Below, one piece after another: positions 9,801 to 18,688 of a stretch of 64,000 nt of DNA. Both the position numbers and the translations under genes were made by a program. Source of the DNA: Dyadobacter sp. CY312 (lineage in GTDB: Bacteria; Bacteroidota; Bacteroidia; Cytophagales; Spirosomataceae); NCBI RefSeq assembly GCF_021390535.1, contig NZ_JAJUXG010000004.1, positions 1 through 64,000 on the forward strand, written 5' to 3'. Below the pieces are notes generated by a model, which worked only from the letters and a program-made list of their open reading frames with translations, was not told where the DNA came from and did not search any database. Numbering within the stretch: the first letter of the stretch is position 1; each line of letters starts with the position of its first letter.

Positions 9801-10257
9801 CCTGCACAGTGCCATTTATAGTCCGTTCAGCCAGCTCTCCGGTCGATGTCAGATTGTTGTTTAGCTCCCCGGCGCTGGTCTCCTTATTATCAGGGCTAAC
9901 CTTTTTTATAATGACTTTATTTCTGATGAGCTTGTATGAAATATTGTCTGGTGAAAACATGGTTTCCAGAACATCATCCAATCTCTTGTTATCAATTTTA
10001 AGCGTTACTTTACGGTTTACAGGTAGTAACTGTAAGCTATATACGAACTTTAAATTGGTGCTGGATTCGAGCGAAGATAAAACTTCTCTAATCTCTTTTT
10101 GGTGTACCTGAATGGATACCCGTTGCGTCAATAACTCCTGGGCGTTGGAATTATGCGCATATCCATAGGCAGTTGCTATGCATAATAACAATAATTGTAC
10201 AGTTGACACCTTCATAATTGTCCATACCGGATTTATGATTTTAAGTCTTTTTTTCAT
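6844..10257 (-). CDS. SusC/RagA family TonB-linked outer-membrane transporter with N-terminal STN domain
   Basis: A 1137-residue TonB-dependent transporter from the ATG at 10257 (MKKRLKIINPVW); frame upstream of it is open but lacks coding character. Order: signal peptide, STN secretin/TonB short domain (about residues 45-95), carboxypeptidase-like beta-sandwich (about 145-220, GTVQDETGGALPGVNI), DEVVVVGYG near 229, plug (LYVVDGFQTNDI, ILKDASATAIYGSRGANGV) and a 22-strand barrel ending in IGLSVNF. The STN domain marks a transducer-type SusC that contacts the FecR protein, which matches the fecR and sigma genes upstream. It imports the ligand captured by SusD using TonB energy. The gap to susD is 38 nt, so they form one operon. 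Confidence 0.95.
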   Translation of the reverse strand: MKKRLKIINPVWTIMKVSTVQLLLLCIATAYGYAHNSNAQELLTQRVSIQVHQKEIREVLSSLESSTNLKFVYSLQLLPVNRKVTLKIDNKRLDDVLETMFSPDNISYKLIRNKVIIKKVSPDNKETSAGELNNNLTSTGELAERTINGTVQDETGGALPGVNIAIKGTTSGTSTDVEGRFSLSIPNDEVTLVFSFVGYNAQEIVPGSQTSLQVTLKQDTKALDEVVVVGYGTTRKSDITGAVASVKAEQITKIATVNPLQGIQGRVPGVNIVSQSGEPGAPVRVRIRGVGTINNSDPLYVVDGFQTNDISFLAPGDIASMEILKDASATAIYGSRGANGVILISTKRGKSGAPKISFDAYAGVQKAGNKVDMLNASQYATLRLESYTNDGTVLPPDGALYQTLNAFRHSTDPGTNWQDEVMQTGIMQNYSLNVMGGNEKHRYSLTGTYFDQEGIVKNSPVKKLFLRFNNDFYVTKWLDAGISAAYADTDKTQYFGDQYGGILTSALSVSPLAKAWDPATNFWGRRPVAEGNAANPARIVDDYKNNKVYQKLINANFFADAKIAKGLSFRTQFGVNWLNAQDKRYLPQYFLANDDQRQQSSLREGRGETLGWVWTNYLTYTKEIGKHNFTAMAGIENQRTTFSDMRLTVLDVPNDQSQWYLSATKSTDYLLETGQSDESLQSFFGRLNYNFNEKLLLTATLRRDGSSRFLADNRWGTFPSFAVGYNLAEESFIKSIPAISQLKLRAGWGQVGNQNSAANYGYVTTVSGNNMYVFGNTAVQGFAPTVASNPNLKWETTTSSNFGIDAGFFGNSLSLTADYFIKNTSDMIVRVPIPVFAGVGPPYVNAGSMSNKGIELALTYRNSIRDFNYEIGINGSKILNNVTDLGGGEPIAGGDINGFGQTTRTEVGREIAYYYGLKTNGIFRTQADLDAYTREGVAIQPNAKVGDVKFVDLNNDGVIDNDDRTYLGSATPNLSFGFNANLGYKGFDLSFFLQGVTGVELVNGLGHWMNNANGMFNSVAERFDRWTPENTDTDQPRMTQLNPNNNDQFSDRFVSNGSYMRLRNLTLGYTLPATVTGKIGMSNLRVYVAADNLLTFTKYKGMDPEIGEFDGNPLNFGVDRGAYPQPRVARIGLSVNF

Positions 10258-10444
10258 TGATTTGTAATTGTTAGATCTCTTAACATGATGATTTACAACT
10301 CCCACCGCCGATTTTCCAGAGAGGCGGCCAACATGAAACATGCTGGGTGGGGAAAGGTCGAAGCATGTTTCCAGCATCTTCGGCCTTTTTTAGCATTTGA
10401 ATGATAGTTTATAGCATATACGGGAACGGGTTAAAGGGTAAAAA
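10258..10444 (-). promoter_or_regulatory. leader of susC with an internal inverted repeat
   Basis: The 187 bases before susC contain the arms GAAACATGC (10335-10343) and GCATGTTTC (10363-10371). An overlapping pair, TGCTGG (10341-10346) and CCAGCA (10371-10376), could form instead. Competing hairpins in a SusC leader may indicate post-initiation control, but this is inference. Confidence 0.35.
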
Positions 10445-11500
10445 TTATTTTGATATATCGCATCCTTTTCCGGACAACATGACGGAATCATTGATTAACA
10501 GATATTTTGCATCAATACTTTCACAAAGAATTTCAAGTTGAGTGAAGAGCGTGTTTTCCTGAGATAAATCTGCGGTAATAATGCAGTTCCGAAGTCTGTC
10601 ATTGGACAAGTTGATCTTAACTCCGTATGCTTCTTCCAAAATTGGCACAATGTCGGCAAGTGGTTTTTCCAGATAATTAAAATTCAGCTTGGCAACTCCG
10701 GATATTTGTGTTGTTATGATCTTGGGTTGTTCAACAATACCGGTAACCAGTTTTTCATCCTGTGGATAAAATGTCACTTTCTTATTTTGGGTAAGAACCA
10801 CCTTTTTATCTGCAGGTTCCGGTTTGTCATCTTCATCAGACTGCTGCACTTCTACGACTCCTGTCAGCACGGCCACCTCAATACTGTTCTTTTGCTTATT
10901 TTCTCTGATCGTAAAACTGGTGCCCAAAACCTTTGTAACGATGTTGTTGGCATGAACGTAAAATGGACGTGAAGTGTCGTGGGCTATTTCAAAAAAAACA
11001 TCTCCTGACAAATACACCCTGCGCTCACGATCCGCGAATACTTCTGGATAGAACAATTTGGCACCGGGTTCAAGAGTTACCTTGCTTCCATCCGGCAGAT
11101 CGAAGATTTTCTGTTCCGATGTTTCATTGGTAATTTGATTCATATTTTCAACAACCTCATTCTTAACTCCTGCAATAATTGAGGTGTTATTCAACGTATA
11201 CTGGTATCCGATAAAAACACCAAGAAAGAGTACACAGGCAGCTGCGAGTCTCAGATAAAAATTTCGCTTCCAAAACGGGAGAGGCAAGGTGATGCCATCG
11301 GCAGCATCCGGTTCCATTCCCTTGTTGATTGCCGTCCACATCAGCTTACCGGCCTGCTCATCGTCCAGATGATCTTTTTTGGTTTCAGTATGGTCAATGG
11401 AATCATACCATATGTCCAATACCTTGGTCTCCTCCTGATTCAGGCGCCTTTTCTGATAGCGATCCAGCAGTCGCAAAAAAGCTTTAAGATTCTTTATCAT
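10445..11500 (-). CDS. FecR family anti-sigma factor
   Basis: A 351-residue inner-membrane protein. The N-terminal cytoplasmic part of about 85 residues should bind the sigma factor; a single membrane segment follows near residues 82-102 (LRLAAACVLFLGVFIGY). The periplasmic part has the FecR domain (FDLPDGSKVTLEPGAKLFYP, then LSGDVFFEIAHDTSRPFYV and TKVLGTSF) and a C-terminal DUF4974 domain (KPLADIVPILEEAYGVKI). It relays ligand binding at the STN domain of the neighbouring SusC to the sigma factor encoded upstream. Gene order sigma, fecR, susC, susD is the classical arrangement. Confidence 0.95.
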   Translation of the reverse strand: MIKNLKAFLRLLDRYQKRRLNQEETKVLDIWYDSIDHTETKKDHLDDEQAGKLMWTAINKGMEPDAADGITLPLPFWKRNFYLRLAAACVLFLGVFIGYQYTLNNTSIIAGVKNEVVENMNQITNETSEQKIFDLPDGSKVTLEPGAKLFYPEVFADRERRVYLSGDVFFEIAHDTSRPFYVHANNIVTKVLGTSFTIRENKQKNSIEVAVLTGVVEVQQSDEDDKPEPADKKVVLTQNKKVTFYPQDEKLVTGIVEQPKIITTQISGVAKLNFNYLEKPLADIVPILEEAYGVKINLSNDRLRNCIITADLSQENTLFTQLEILCESIDAKYLLINDSVMLSGKGCDISK

Positions 11501-11700
11501 TATTTAAACGTTTTTGTCAGCGCTCCACCTTCATGGCCTTTGAATAAGCTTGCTTCTAAGCGCTGTTTACATCGGTGATATGTCCCACCATATAGTAAGT
11601 AGATCATATCCTGATTCACCGCAAATCATTTCATAAATTCTTTGAAAATTTACAAAAAATGGGCTCTTTTGATAGGAAAATATTGGAATTGTTATTTCTG
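11501..11700. other. spacer between sigma and fecR genes
   Basis: 200 bases without a gene between the sigma factor stop and the FecR start. The spacing is larger than in a tightly packed operon, so fecR may have its own promoter; none is obvious. Confidence 0.4.
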
Positions 11701-12282
11701 TCAGAGCAGATGTGTGACGCTGAGGAGCAACGCAATTATGTAGTCTTTAAGATTTGTCCGCAAGGATTTCAGACCCTGGGTAATATGATATTCAACCGTG
11801 CGCAAAGGGATATCCAGCATCTGAGAAATCTCATCGGCTGTCTGACATTGTATTCTGTTCAGCTCAAATATGACCCTGGTTTTTTCGGGAAGTTTTTCAA
11901 TGCAGGAAAAGATGGATTGCGAAAGCTCATTGTATGCCAGCACTTCTTCCGTATCTGATGATTCGTCCAGGCTGTTTAATTTGACTGATTCAGCATACAG
12001 TTTTCTCTGCACCTCTTTTTTGTAAAAATCAAGAACTTTATACTTCACAGCCGTGTAGAGATAGCGTTCCAGGTCCTCAATTTGCACTAACTCGCGACGT
12101 TGCCACAGGTCCAGGAAAATTTCCTGCACAATCTCCATCGCGTTCTCGTCGGTTCTTACTTTGCTTAGCGCTGTCCGGTATAACCTGGACCGAAACTGAT
12201 GGTAAATTTCTTCAAACGCAGCCTTGTCCCCCTGTCGCAAAAGTTGCAGTAGTTCGGCTTCATTTGTTAAAATCCCCTCCAT
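11701..12282 (-). CDS. ECF-type RNA polymerase sigma factor
   Basis: A 193-residue sigma-70 family member. Region 2 is visible as FEEIYHQFRSRLYRTALSKV followed by AMEIVQEIFLDLWQRR; region 4 is LPEKTRVIFELNRIQCQTADEISQML with the helix-turn-helix IPLRTVEYHITQGLKSLR. This is the Bacteroidota expansion family of ECF factors paired with FecR. It should direct transcription of the susC-susD genes downstream when the ligand is sensed. The C terminus has a hydrophobic extension (IIALLLSVTHLL), common in this group. Confidence 0.95.
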   Translation of the reverse strand: MEGILTNEAELLQLLRQGDKAAFEEIYHQFRSRLYRTALSKVRTDENAMEIVQEIFLDLWQRRELVQIEDLERYLYTAVKYKVLDFYKKEVQRKLYAESVKLNSLDESSDTEEVLAYNELSQSIFSCIEKLPEKTRVIFELNRIQCQTADEISQMLDIPLRTVEYHITQGLKSLRTNLKDYIIALLLSVTHLL

Positions 12283-12729
12283 AATTACTTATAGCTGTAA
12301 GCTTTTGTACGTAGATATCTGAACAAATATCTGTTTTTTTTTACTATATACACAAATACTACCATTTTAAATATGGTTTAGTAAGCCTTTGAAATATGTT
12401 GTAGATGGCAGGTTTTAGAGGTGTAATCTGAGGGATTTCCGGGAGCTCCTGAGCAGCAAAATACGTTCGTAATGAAAGTCTCAGCGGGTTATATGCGCAA
12501 AGAAATATTCCAAATGAAAAACATTCTGGTTGGGAGTAACTTCGATCACAGTCCGTTATGGTGTTGTGCAGTTAGTAGGTTGGAAATATTTGGTTGTCGA
12601 TCAGGAACGACCAGATCCATTCATATCTGCCTCACCAGGTCGTCAATTATTATGTCACGCAGGCAGTCTAAAACGGTTACATATGAGCATTGACTTCAAA
12701 AAATATCGACATCTTCTTTAATTTAATCC
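12283..12729. other. intergenic region between sigma factor and HU gene
   Basis: About 450 bases that hold the divergent promoters. Short open frames at 12472-12721 have no recognisable product and I do not accept them. A T-rich run lies at 12331-12343. No repeat or RNA motif was seen. Confidence 0.5.
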
Positions 12730-12759
12730 TTGATAATTAGCTCATTACTGCTAAATTTG
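12730..12759 (+). promoter_or_regulatory. Bacteroidota-type promoter of the HU gene
   Basis: TTG at 12730-12732 and TAAATTTG at 12752-12759 are separated by 19 nt, matching the consensus TTG, about 19 nt, TAnnTTTG used by the primary sigma factor of Bacteroidota. The ATG is 24 nt downstream. Confidence 0.65.
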
Positions 12760-12782
12760 CGTTTCAAATTACCGTGCAGAAT

Positions 12783-13076
12783 ATGACAAAGGCAGACGTA
12801 GTATCAAAAATTATCAGTAAAACAGGAGTCAGCAAAGAAGATGCTGAAAAAGTGCTTGAATCTTTTTACGTTACAATAAAGGATTCACTGGCAGAAGGCG
12901 AAAATGTTTATTTTCGGGGTTTTGGAAGTTTTATAACCAAACAAAGAGCAGCAAAAACGGCACGAAATATTTCAACCAATACCAGTGTTATTGTGCCTGC
13001 GCACACGATACCTTTTTTCAAACCATCTCCGGAATTTTCCACTCAGGTAAAAGAATCGCAGCTGGCGGAAGCATAA
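12783..13076 (+). CDS. HU/IHF family DNA-binding protein
   Basis: A 97-residue histone-like protein from the ATG at 12783 (MTKADVVSKI); a GTG at 12774 would add three residues. The fold is recognised by TKADVVSKIISKTGVSKEDAEKVLE and GENVYFRGFGSFITKQRAAKTARN, the latter leading into the DNA-inserting arm, where the usual NP is replaced by ST/TS residues around VIVPAHTIPFFKPS. It bends DNA in the nucleoid. It has its own promoter and a terminator at 13097-13127. Confidence 0.93.
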   Translation: MTKADVVSKIISKTGVSKEDAEKVLESFYVTIKDSLAEGENVYFRGFGSFITKQRAAKTARNISTNTSVIVPAHTIPFFKPSPEFSTQVKESQLAEA

Positions 13077-13096
13077 GTAAACAGTAAAGATATTTT

Positions 13097-13127
13097 AATC
13101 CCTGGCTGAATGGCCGGGGATTTTTAT
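13097..13127 (+). terminator. rho-independent terminator after HU gene
   Basis: AATCCCTGGC pairs with GCCGGGGATT with one mismatch and is followed by TTTATTT. Its position also argues against starting the next gene at 13110, which lies inside the hairpin. Confidence 0.8.
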
Positions 13128-13166
13128 TTACAACACATTGAGCTGTGGTCTGAGAAAATCAAAGTT

Positions 13167-13412
13167 ATGGAACAAGAGTTTGAACTGCCGGTTGAATACA
13201 GAGGACAAGAGCTGAACTTCGCAGGACGTATTGTTACCGTTGGTTATGTTTATAAATTATACATCCTGATCCATGATGAGGAGTTTGTTTTTGAGAGGGA
13301 TGATGATGGTAAATACCGGGTATTAACCGAAGGCGTGACCTATGAAACACCCGTCGACAGGGGGTTACTGGAAGCTGTGATAGCGGTGCTGGATGAATTG
13401 TCGGAAGCTTAA
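13167..13412 (+). CDS. small conserved-looking protein of unknown function
   Basis: An 81-residue acidic, soluble protein starting at ATG 13167 (MEQEFELPVEYRGQEL). An in-frame ATG at 13110 falls inside the HU terminator and is rejected. The pattern of alternating hydrophobic residues (FAGRIVTVGYVYKLYILIHDEEFVFERDDDGKYRVL) suggests a small beta-sheet fold and a final helix (LLEAVIAVLDELSEA). I do not recognise a family function. It has a strong terminator of its own at 13424-13472, so it is expressed separately or by read-through from the HU gene. Confidence 0.7.
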   Translation: MEQEFELPVEYRGQELNFAGRIVTVGYVYKLYILIHDEEFVFERDDDGKYRVLTEGVTYETPVDRGLLEAVIAVLDELSEA

Positions 13413-13423
13413 GCAACGGATTT

Positions 13424-13472
13424 AAAAAAAGGTTGTAAACTCCCGACATCCGGGATGTTACAACCTTTTTTA
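13424..13472. terminator. strong bidirectional terminator
   Basis: AAAAAAGGTTGTAA pairs perfectly with TTACAACCTTTTTT, and an inner TCCCG/CGGGA stem sits in its loop. It lies between the convergent small protein and thioredoxin-like genes and can serve both. Confidence 0.92.
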
Positions 13473-13546
13473 ATACTTGTTTCGGCGCAATTGTCACATG
13501 CGGAATTTGGCTGTGAAGCCGTTACGCAGTCATTATAATACCTTTT

Positions 13547-14929
13547 TTACAGAGTGCCTGCTTTCATTTTTGTCAATGCGGATTCGATATCGGGGGATAG
13601 TTGTTTGGCGGCTTTACCTGCTTCAACGGCTTTGGTTTGCCATTCAATCGCTTCTTCTTTTCGCCCAAGCTTATACAATAAATGTGCATAGGTGTCCAAA
13701 AACGCCGGATTCCCAAGCCGCATCGGGTGGTTTCGGCCTTTATTTAACTCATCAAACCATTCCAATGATCGTTTGGACCAGATGAGCGCTCTTTCAAGTT
13801 CTCCCTTTTTATCAGACATTTCATAAACATGCCAGGCATGTTCGTTGAGCTCTACGTTGAAATAATGAGAAGGAGGAGGGAAACCAACACCATTTGGTAC
13901 GATTTTCTCGTTTGAAGAATCGTTTACCTTACTCATTTTTTTGAAATAAGCTTCGTCCATTCGTCTCAGCGAGTCGGAGGAAATCACAAGATGGTTGTAA
14001 TTGAGCAATGAGCTGGCTTGTTGTATGTAGGACATTGTGTCTTTAACGGCATAGTTATACTGAAGCATTTTCCTCTGCTGTGCAAGATTAGCCATTTCAT
14101 GGTCTGGCAAGTGGCTTCGGTAAGTGAAATTACTCACCAGGTATGCCAGTTTCTGATCTTTTGTCTGAACCGCTTTGTGAAATGAGTTACTAATAATTCC
14201 ATTATTGATTGCCATCGCTTCGCGGTAGGAAACAGACTTGTACAAGCTGTCGATCATTTTCGCCGGTGCAACGACCTGCACCGCCTTGTAAATTCTGCTA
14301 TCTAGCGTAGGACCGGACTCGTATATGAACTTGATCGTCTCATAATTAGTCAGAGAATCAATGCTCAGCTTGCCCGCATATTCATCCAGCAGCTTGTCAA
14401 CCGGATTACCTAACTCACGACGCCTTTGTATATAGTTCCTCAAAAATTTGGCTGATCTTTCTCCGGATTCGTATTCTTTATCGAGCGTTTCAAGTGGCTT
14501 CCTGCTCATCCTGTTAAGCGCCAGGTCCGCATTCTGCAAATAGATCTCGCTGTTGCTCGTAGAACCATTAAACCTGTTTAAAACGTTGCCGTCGGCGGTC
14601 AGGAAGAGGGAGACGAGCGGATGAGAAAGACCGAATTTGTTTGCCAGATTCGCTCCGTTTTTGGACTCGATGCGCACCTTGGATGATACAAAACTTTTAT
14701 CAAATCGCTCCTTCAAAATCGGCGAGCTGAAACCTTTTGCTGCAACCTCATTACATTGCTCACAGCCCTCTCCTTCAATGTGTAAAAAAATAAGTTTTTT
14801 CTCTTTTTTGGCTTGCCTGGAAAGCTGCTCCCAGGTCAGGGAAGAGTCAACAAAGGTGATTTGAGCGAGGCATTGTGCCGATATTAACAACGGTAATGCG
14901 AATAAAAGACGTTTTAGCATTGATATCAT
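13547..14929 (-). CDS. secreted thioredoxin-like protein with long helical C-terminal part
   Basis: A 460-residue protein with a signal peptide (LLFALPLLISAQCLAQ). The N-terminal 130 residues resemble a thioredoxin fold of the DUF255/thioredoxin_7 kind: SSLTWEQLSRQAKKEKKLIFLHIEGEGCEQC, with a CxxC at Cys56-Cys59. The rest is mainly helical, and the last 80 residues look TPR-like (LDTYAHLLYKLGRKEEAIEWQTKAVEAGK). Such proteins usually act as periplasmic thiol oxidoreductases, but the partner is not known. It is transcribed alone. The ATG at 14929 is used; one at 14920 is an alternative. Confidence 0.8.
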   Translation of the reverse strand: MISMLKRLLFALPLLISAQCLAQITFVDSSLTWEQLSRQAKKEKKLIFLHIEGEGCEQCNEVAAKGFSSPILKERFDKSFVSSKVRIESKNGANLANKFGLSHPLVSLFLTADGNVLNRFNGSTSNSEIYLQNADLALNRMSRKPLETLDKEYESGERSAKFLRNYIQRRRELGNPVDKLLDEYAGKLSIDSLTNYETIKFIYESGPTLDSRIYKAVQVVAPAKMIDSLYKSVSYREAMAINNGIISNSFHKAVQTKDQKLAYLVSNFTYRSHLPDHEMANLAQQRKMLQYNYAVKDTMSYIQQASSLLNYNHLVISSDSLRRMDEAYFKKMSKVNDSSNEKIVPNGVGFPPPSHYFNVELNEHAWHVYEMSDKKGELERALIWSKRSLEWFDELNKGRNHPMRLGNPAFLDTYAHLLYKLGRKEEAIEWQTKAVEAGKAAKQLSPDIESALTKMKAGTL

Positions 14930-16280
<1,351 letters not shown>

Positions 16281-16298
16281 TTTGCTGATATTTGTTGG

Positions 16299-16335
16299 CC
16301 CGGATGCAGGTGTAGAGCTGTGTCCGGGATTTTTT
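16299..16335 (+). terminator. terminator after the aldo/keto reductase pseudogene
   Basis: CCCGGA (16299-16304) pairs with TCCGGG (16323-16328) and a run of T follows. It is 19 nt after the reductase stop. Confidence 0.7.
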
Positions 16336-16440
16336 GGGTTTTGAATTTTCTCAAAATGTAAGATTTTATGGGTTTGGCAACAACGTTTTGGTAGTATGGA
16401 ATATTATACTGATTTTGTGATGCATAGATTTTGAAAAACC

Positions 16441-16750
16441 ATGCAGACAAGAGAAGATATATTGCAGAAATTAGAATCAGTCACTGTACTGATTCCAGTA
16501 AATGGAAAGAGCGGGTTGCCAGAAAATCCGACAATACGAAAGCCCTGGAAAAGTCAAGGGTTATTGCAATCAATATATTGAGCCAGTTGCGAAAACTTGG
16601 GATGAGCCAAAAGGATTTGGTAGAGAAATTGCAGGTAACCCCACAAACCGTAAATTCCTGGGTCAAAGGAAATAGCAATTTCACAATTGAGACGATGTAA
16701 GAATTGAGGAAGTATTAGGGGTTGAGTTGATTGGGGTTAGTGTGGGTTAA
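16441..16750 (+). pseudogene. XRE family helix-turn-helix regulator with two frameshifts
   Basis: Read with two corrections this is a 101-residue protein: MQTREDILQKLESVT, then DSSKWKERVARKSDN through ILSQLRKLGMSQKDLVEKLQVTPQTVNSWVKGNSNFTIET, then IVRIEEVLGVELIGVSVG. The first break is ACTGTACTG at 16483-16491, where removing 5 nt restores the frame. The second is at about 16697, where one base is missing after ACGAT. The domain is a Cro/CI-type HTH like antitoxins of Bacteroidota, but no toxin gene is adjacent. A plausible promoter (TTG 16388, 19 nt, TGATTTTG 16410) precedes it. The uninterrupted middle part (16431-16700) is open, but its start would be in a different frame. Confidence 0.75.
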
Positions 16751-17028
16751 ATTTGGTATAGCGGTTGACCTTTAATTTTACGTTCACAAAATTAGAAGTT
16801 TAGTAAAAACCTACATGATTCCCCGCTTCAAGAACAATTGGACCCGAGAAGACGACAAAAGGTCTTAGCGGATCCTCTGGTCAACCTACCGAATCTGTTA
16901 AGGATTAATTTGGTGTTTTTCCGACTGCCAGAGTTTCGAGGTTTTTATGAGGCGTTTCGTAACAGTCCTGTGAAGACACATGCCAGGGTTGCGGGTTGCA
17001 GTTATCATAACCGTTTTTATTCTTATTA
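16751..17028. other. intergenic region, no gene supported
   Basis: A short open frame at 16838-17029 has no recognisable product. Given the broken genes just upstream, this may be more decayed sequence. Confidence 0.4.
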
Positions 17029-17059
17029 ACCGTAAAAGTCACTTGGTGACTTTTACGGT
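17029..17059 (-). terminator. perfect 14-bp hairpin overlapping the stop of the TIKI-like gene
   Basis: ACCGTAAAAGTCAC (17029-17042) and GTGACTTTTACGGT (17046-17059) are exact inverse complements around a 3-nt loop. The last codons and the stop codon of the minus-strand gene lie inside the hairpin. It may terminate transcription or protect the 3' end; the T tract on the minus strand is weak. Confidence 0.6.
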
Positions 17060-18382
17060 AGATTTTGTTACTCCATGATCGACGACAATGGAGTAAGTAT
17101 AATTTTCGGGAAGCAATAATTTTTGTTGTTTGATATCATTTAGAGGATATTGTAAAAAAGGAACAGCCTGATTACTATACTTTTCCACCTCATTTTTGAT
17201 ATACACCTGTAACAAATCACCCACTTTACAGCTGGTTTTAGTTAGGTTTACTTTAATTTCTTTTTTGTAACCTTCTGAAAGCCAGTCAGAATATCCATTA
17301 GTGTATTTTGTTCTCGGAAAAACAATTTGCAAGTCTATTTGTTCTTGACTGTAATTCCTTAGAAATACCTCCTTGGTTTCGTTGTTGAGTATTACGGATG
17401 GTACTATGATGTTATATTTTTCCATAGCAGCTTTGTAAAACTTGTTTTCATATTCTGCAGAGGATCTTTCAGCCATACCTACAAGGTCGATCGATAATGG
17501 GTTAATACCTGAAATATTTTTGAATTGTTCTGCCATTTTGATCCATCCATCATCAGACTTTTTAATGATATGTGCATATCCAGCTGCTACCAGTATCTTA
17601 GCATTAGGATTTGTTTTAATAAAATTGAAAATATTTTCTGCTGCAACCTTTTCTCTTTGATTGTTGCAAACAAATGGCTCGGTAGAATTGCAGGTAGTAG
17701 TGTCATTGTCATAAGAAGCAATTGTAAAACCAAGATTTTTTGCTTCTCTAAGCATTTGCCCAAAAGCGGGTTCTTTTGTATAGGAACCTGTTTTTTGGAG
17801 TGGATAACCTCTATCATTTAATAAGGAATCTTCATTTTCAAAATAAGCTTCAACAAGTAATGTGCGAAAACCTAAACTGTAAAAGTCCTTTAATAAACTA
17901 CGTATGAAGGCTCGGTGTTGTGGACGATGGTGCGCTTCATTGAACATGACTACCTGTTTATTTGCACTTAGGTTCATTATTACGGTACTCGCTGGTGTAG
18001 CCATAAAATTTTCAGGAAATGAGTAATCTTCCGTTTGTTTGTTAGGGCTTAGCTGTGATTCATATTTTAGGGCTGCTTTTGTATCTCCCTTATATGATTG
18101 ATAAGTCATCATGACCTGGTTAAACATGCCTTTTTCCATTGGGTCACTGTAATACTTTTCATAATTCGTAAGAAATTCAACAGCTTTCTTATACCCATGC
18201 ATCTTGATTAGAGAGTCCGCAATAGTAAATAATTCGTAAGCCTTTGGCACACGGACTGAGTCGTTATGGATCTGATAATTTGAGTTATTTTTTTCAAATG
18301 GAAAATTATGTTTTGCAAGAGAACAATGGCTAAACATAGCAAAGAGAATAACTGCCAGATAAAATTTTATTGATATATACAT
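17039..18382 (-). CDS. secreted protein of the TIKI/ChaN/EreA-like superfamily
   Basis: A 447-residue protein with an N-terminal signal (IKFYLAVILFAMFSHCSLA; the Cys could be a lipobox, but SLAK after it is atypical). Near residue 145 it has VVMFNEAHHRPQHRAFIRSLL, then GFRTLLVEAYF and later ILVAAGYAHI, the Glu-His and Gly-His pattern of the ChaN/TIKI/erythromycin-esterase-like fold, which contains haem-binding proteins and metalloproteases. The first 110 residues look TPR-like (YKKAVEFLTNYEKYY). The substrate is unknown. Its sequence is more AT-rich than its neighbours, which could indicate acquisition. It is a single gene. Confidence 0.65.
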   Translation of the reverse strand: MYISIKFYLAVILFAMFSHCSLAKHNFPFEKNNSNYQIHNDSVRVPKAYELFTIADSLIKMHGYKKAVEFLTNYEKYYSDPMEKGMFNQVMMTYQSYKGDTKAALKYESQLSPNKQTEDYSFPENFMATPASTVIMNLSANKQVVMFNEAHHRPQHRAFIRSLLKDFYSLGFRTLLVEAYFENEDSLLNDRGYPLQKTGSYTKEPAFGQMLREAKNLGFTIASYDNDTTTCNSTEPFVCNNQREKVAAENIFNFIKTNPNAKILVAAGYAHIIKKSDDGWIKMAEQFKNISGINPLSIDLVGMAERSSAEYENKFYKAAMEKYNIIVPSVILNNETKEVFLRNYSQEQIDLQIVFPRTKYTNGYSDWLSEGYKKEIKVNLTKTSCKVGDLLQVYIKNEVEKYSNQAVPFLQYPLNDIKQQKLLLPENYTYSIVVDHGVTKSTVKVTK

Positions 18383-18688
18383 GTAATTGATATATTTAAG
18401 TAAAACTTAAATATACGCTATTTACAAAAACTAACTATTGTCATAGTTGAAATTATCAATACTTGTCTAAAGTCAAAGATTTACTTTCTCAGTCAATAAT
18501 TCTCTAACATCAGGAATATTGGTAGCAAAATCAGGAATCTGTATACACGTCATCTGTGCTAAAAACCAGAACTTCGCGATTGCCGGAACTTCGGCGGGTG
18601 TGGGTTTGAAATTGCAATTCGCTCTTTTATACTGCTTTTAGATTTGTTATCTTGGCTTTTGTCTATTCATTATCAAAATACTACCATC
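18383..18688. other. intergenic region before the molybdenum hydroxylase genes
   Basis: Contains the divergent promoters. Segment 18515-18546 is the partner of the repeat at 15124-15155. No gene or RNA was recognised. Confidence 0.5.

Noticed and set aside
12472..12721. Two overlapping plus-strand open frames before the HU gene
   Set aside because: Both look random, with no conserved pattern, and end just before a good promoter.
16838..17029. 63-codon plus-strand open frame as a transposase fragment
   Set aside because: No transposase motif and no terminal inverted repeats were seen; too little to call.
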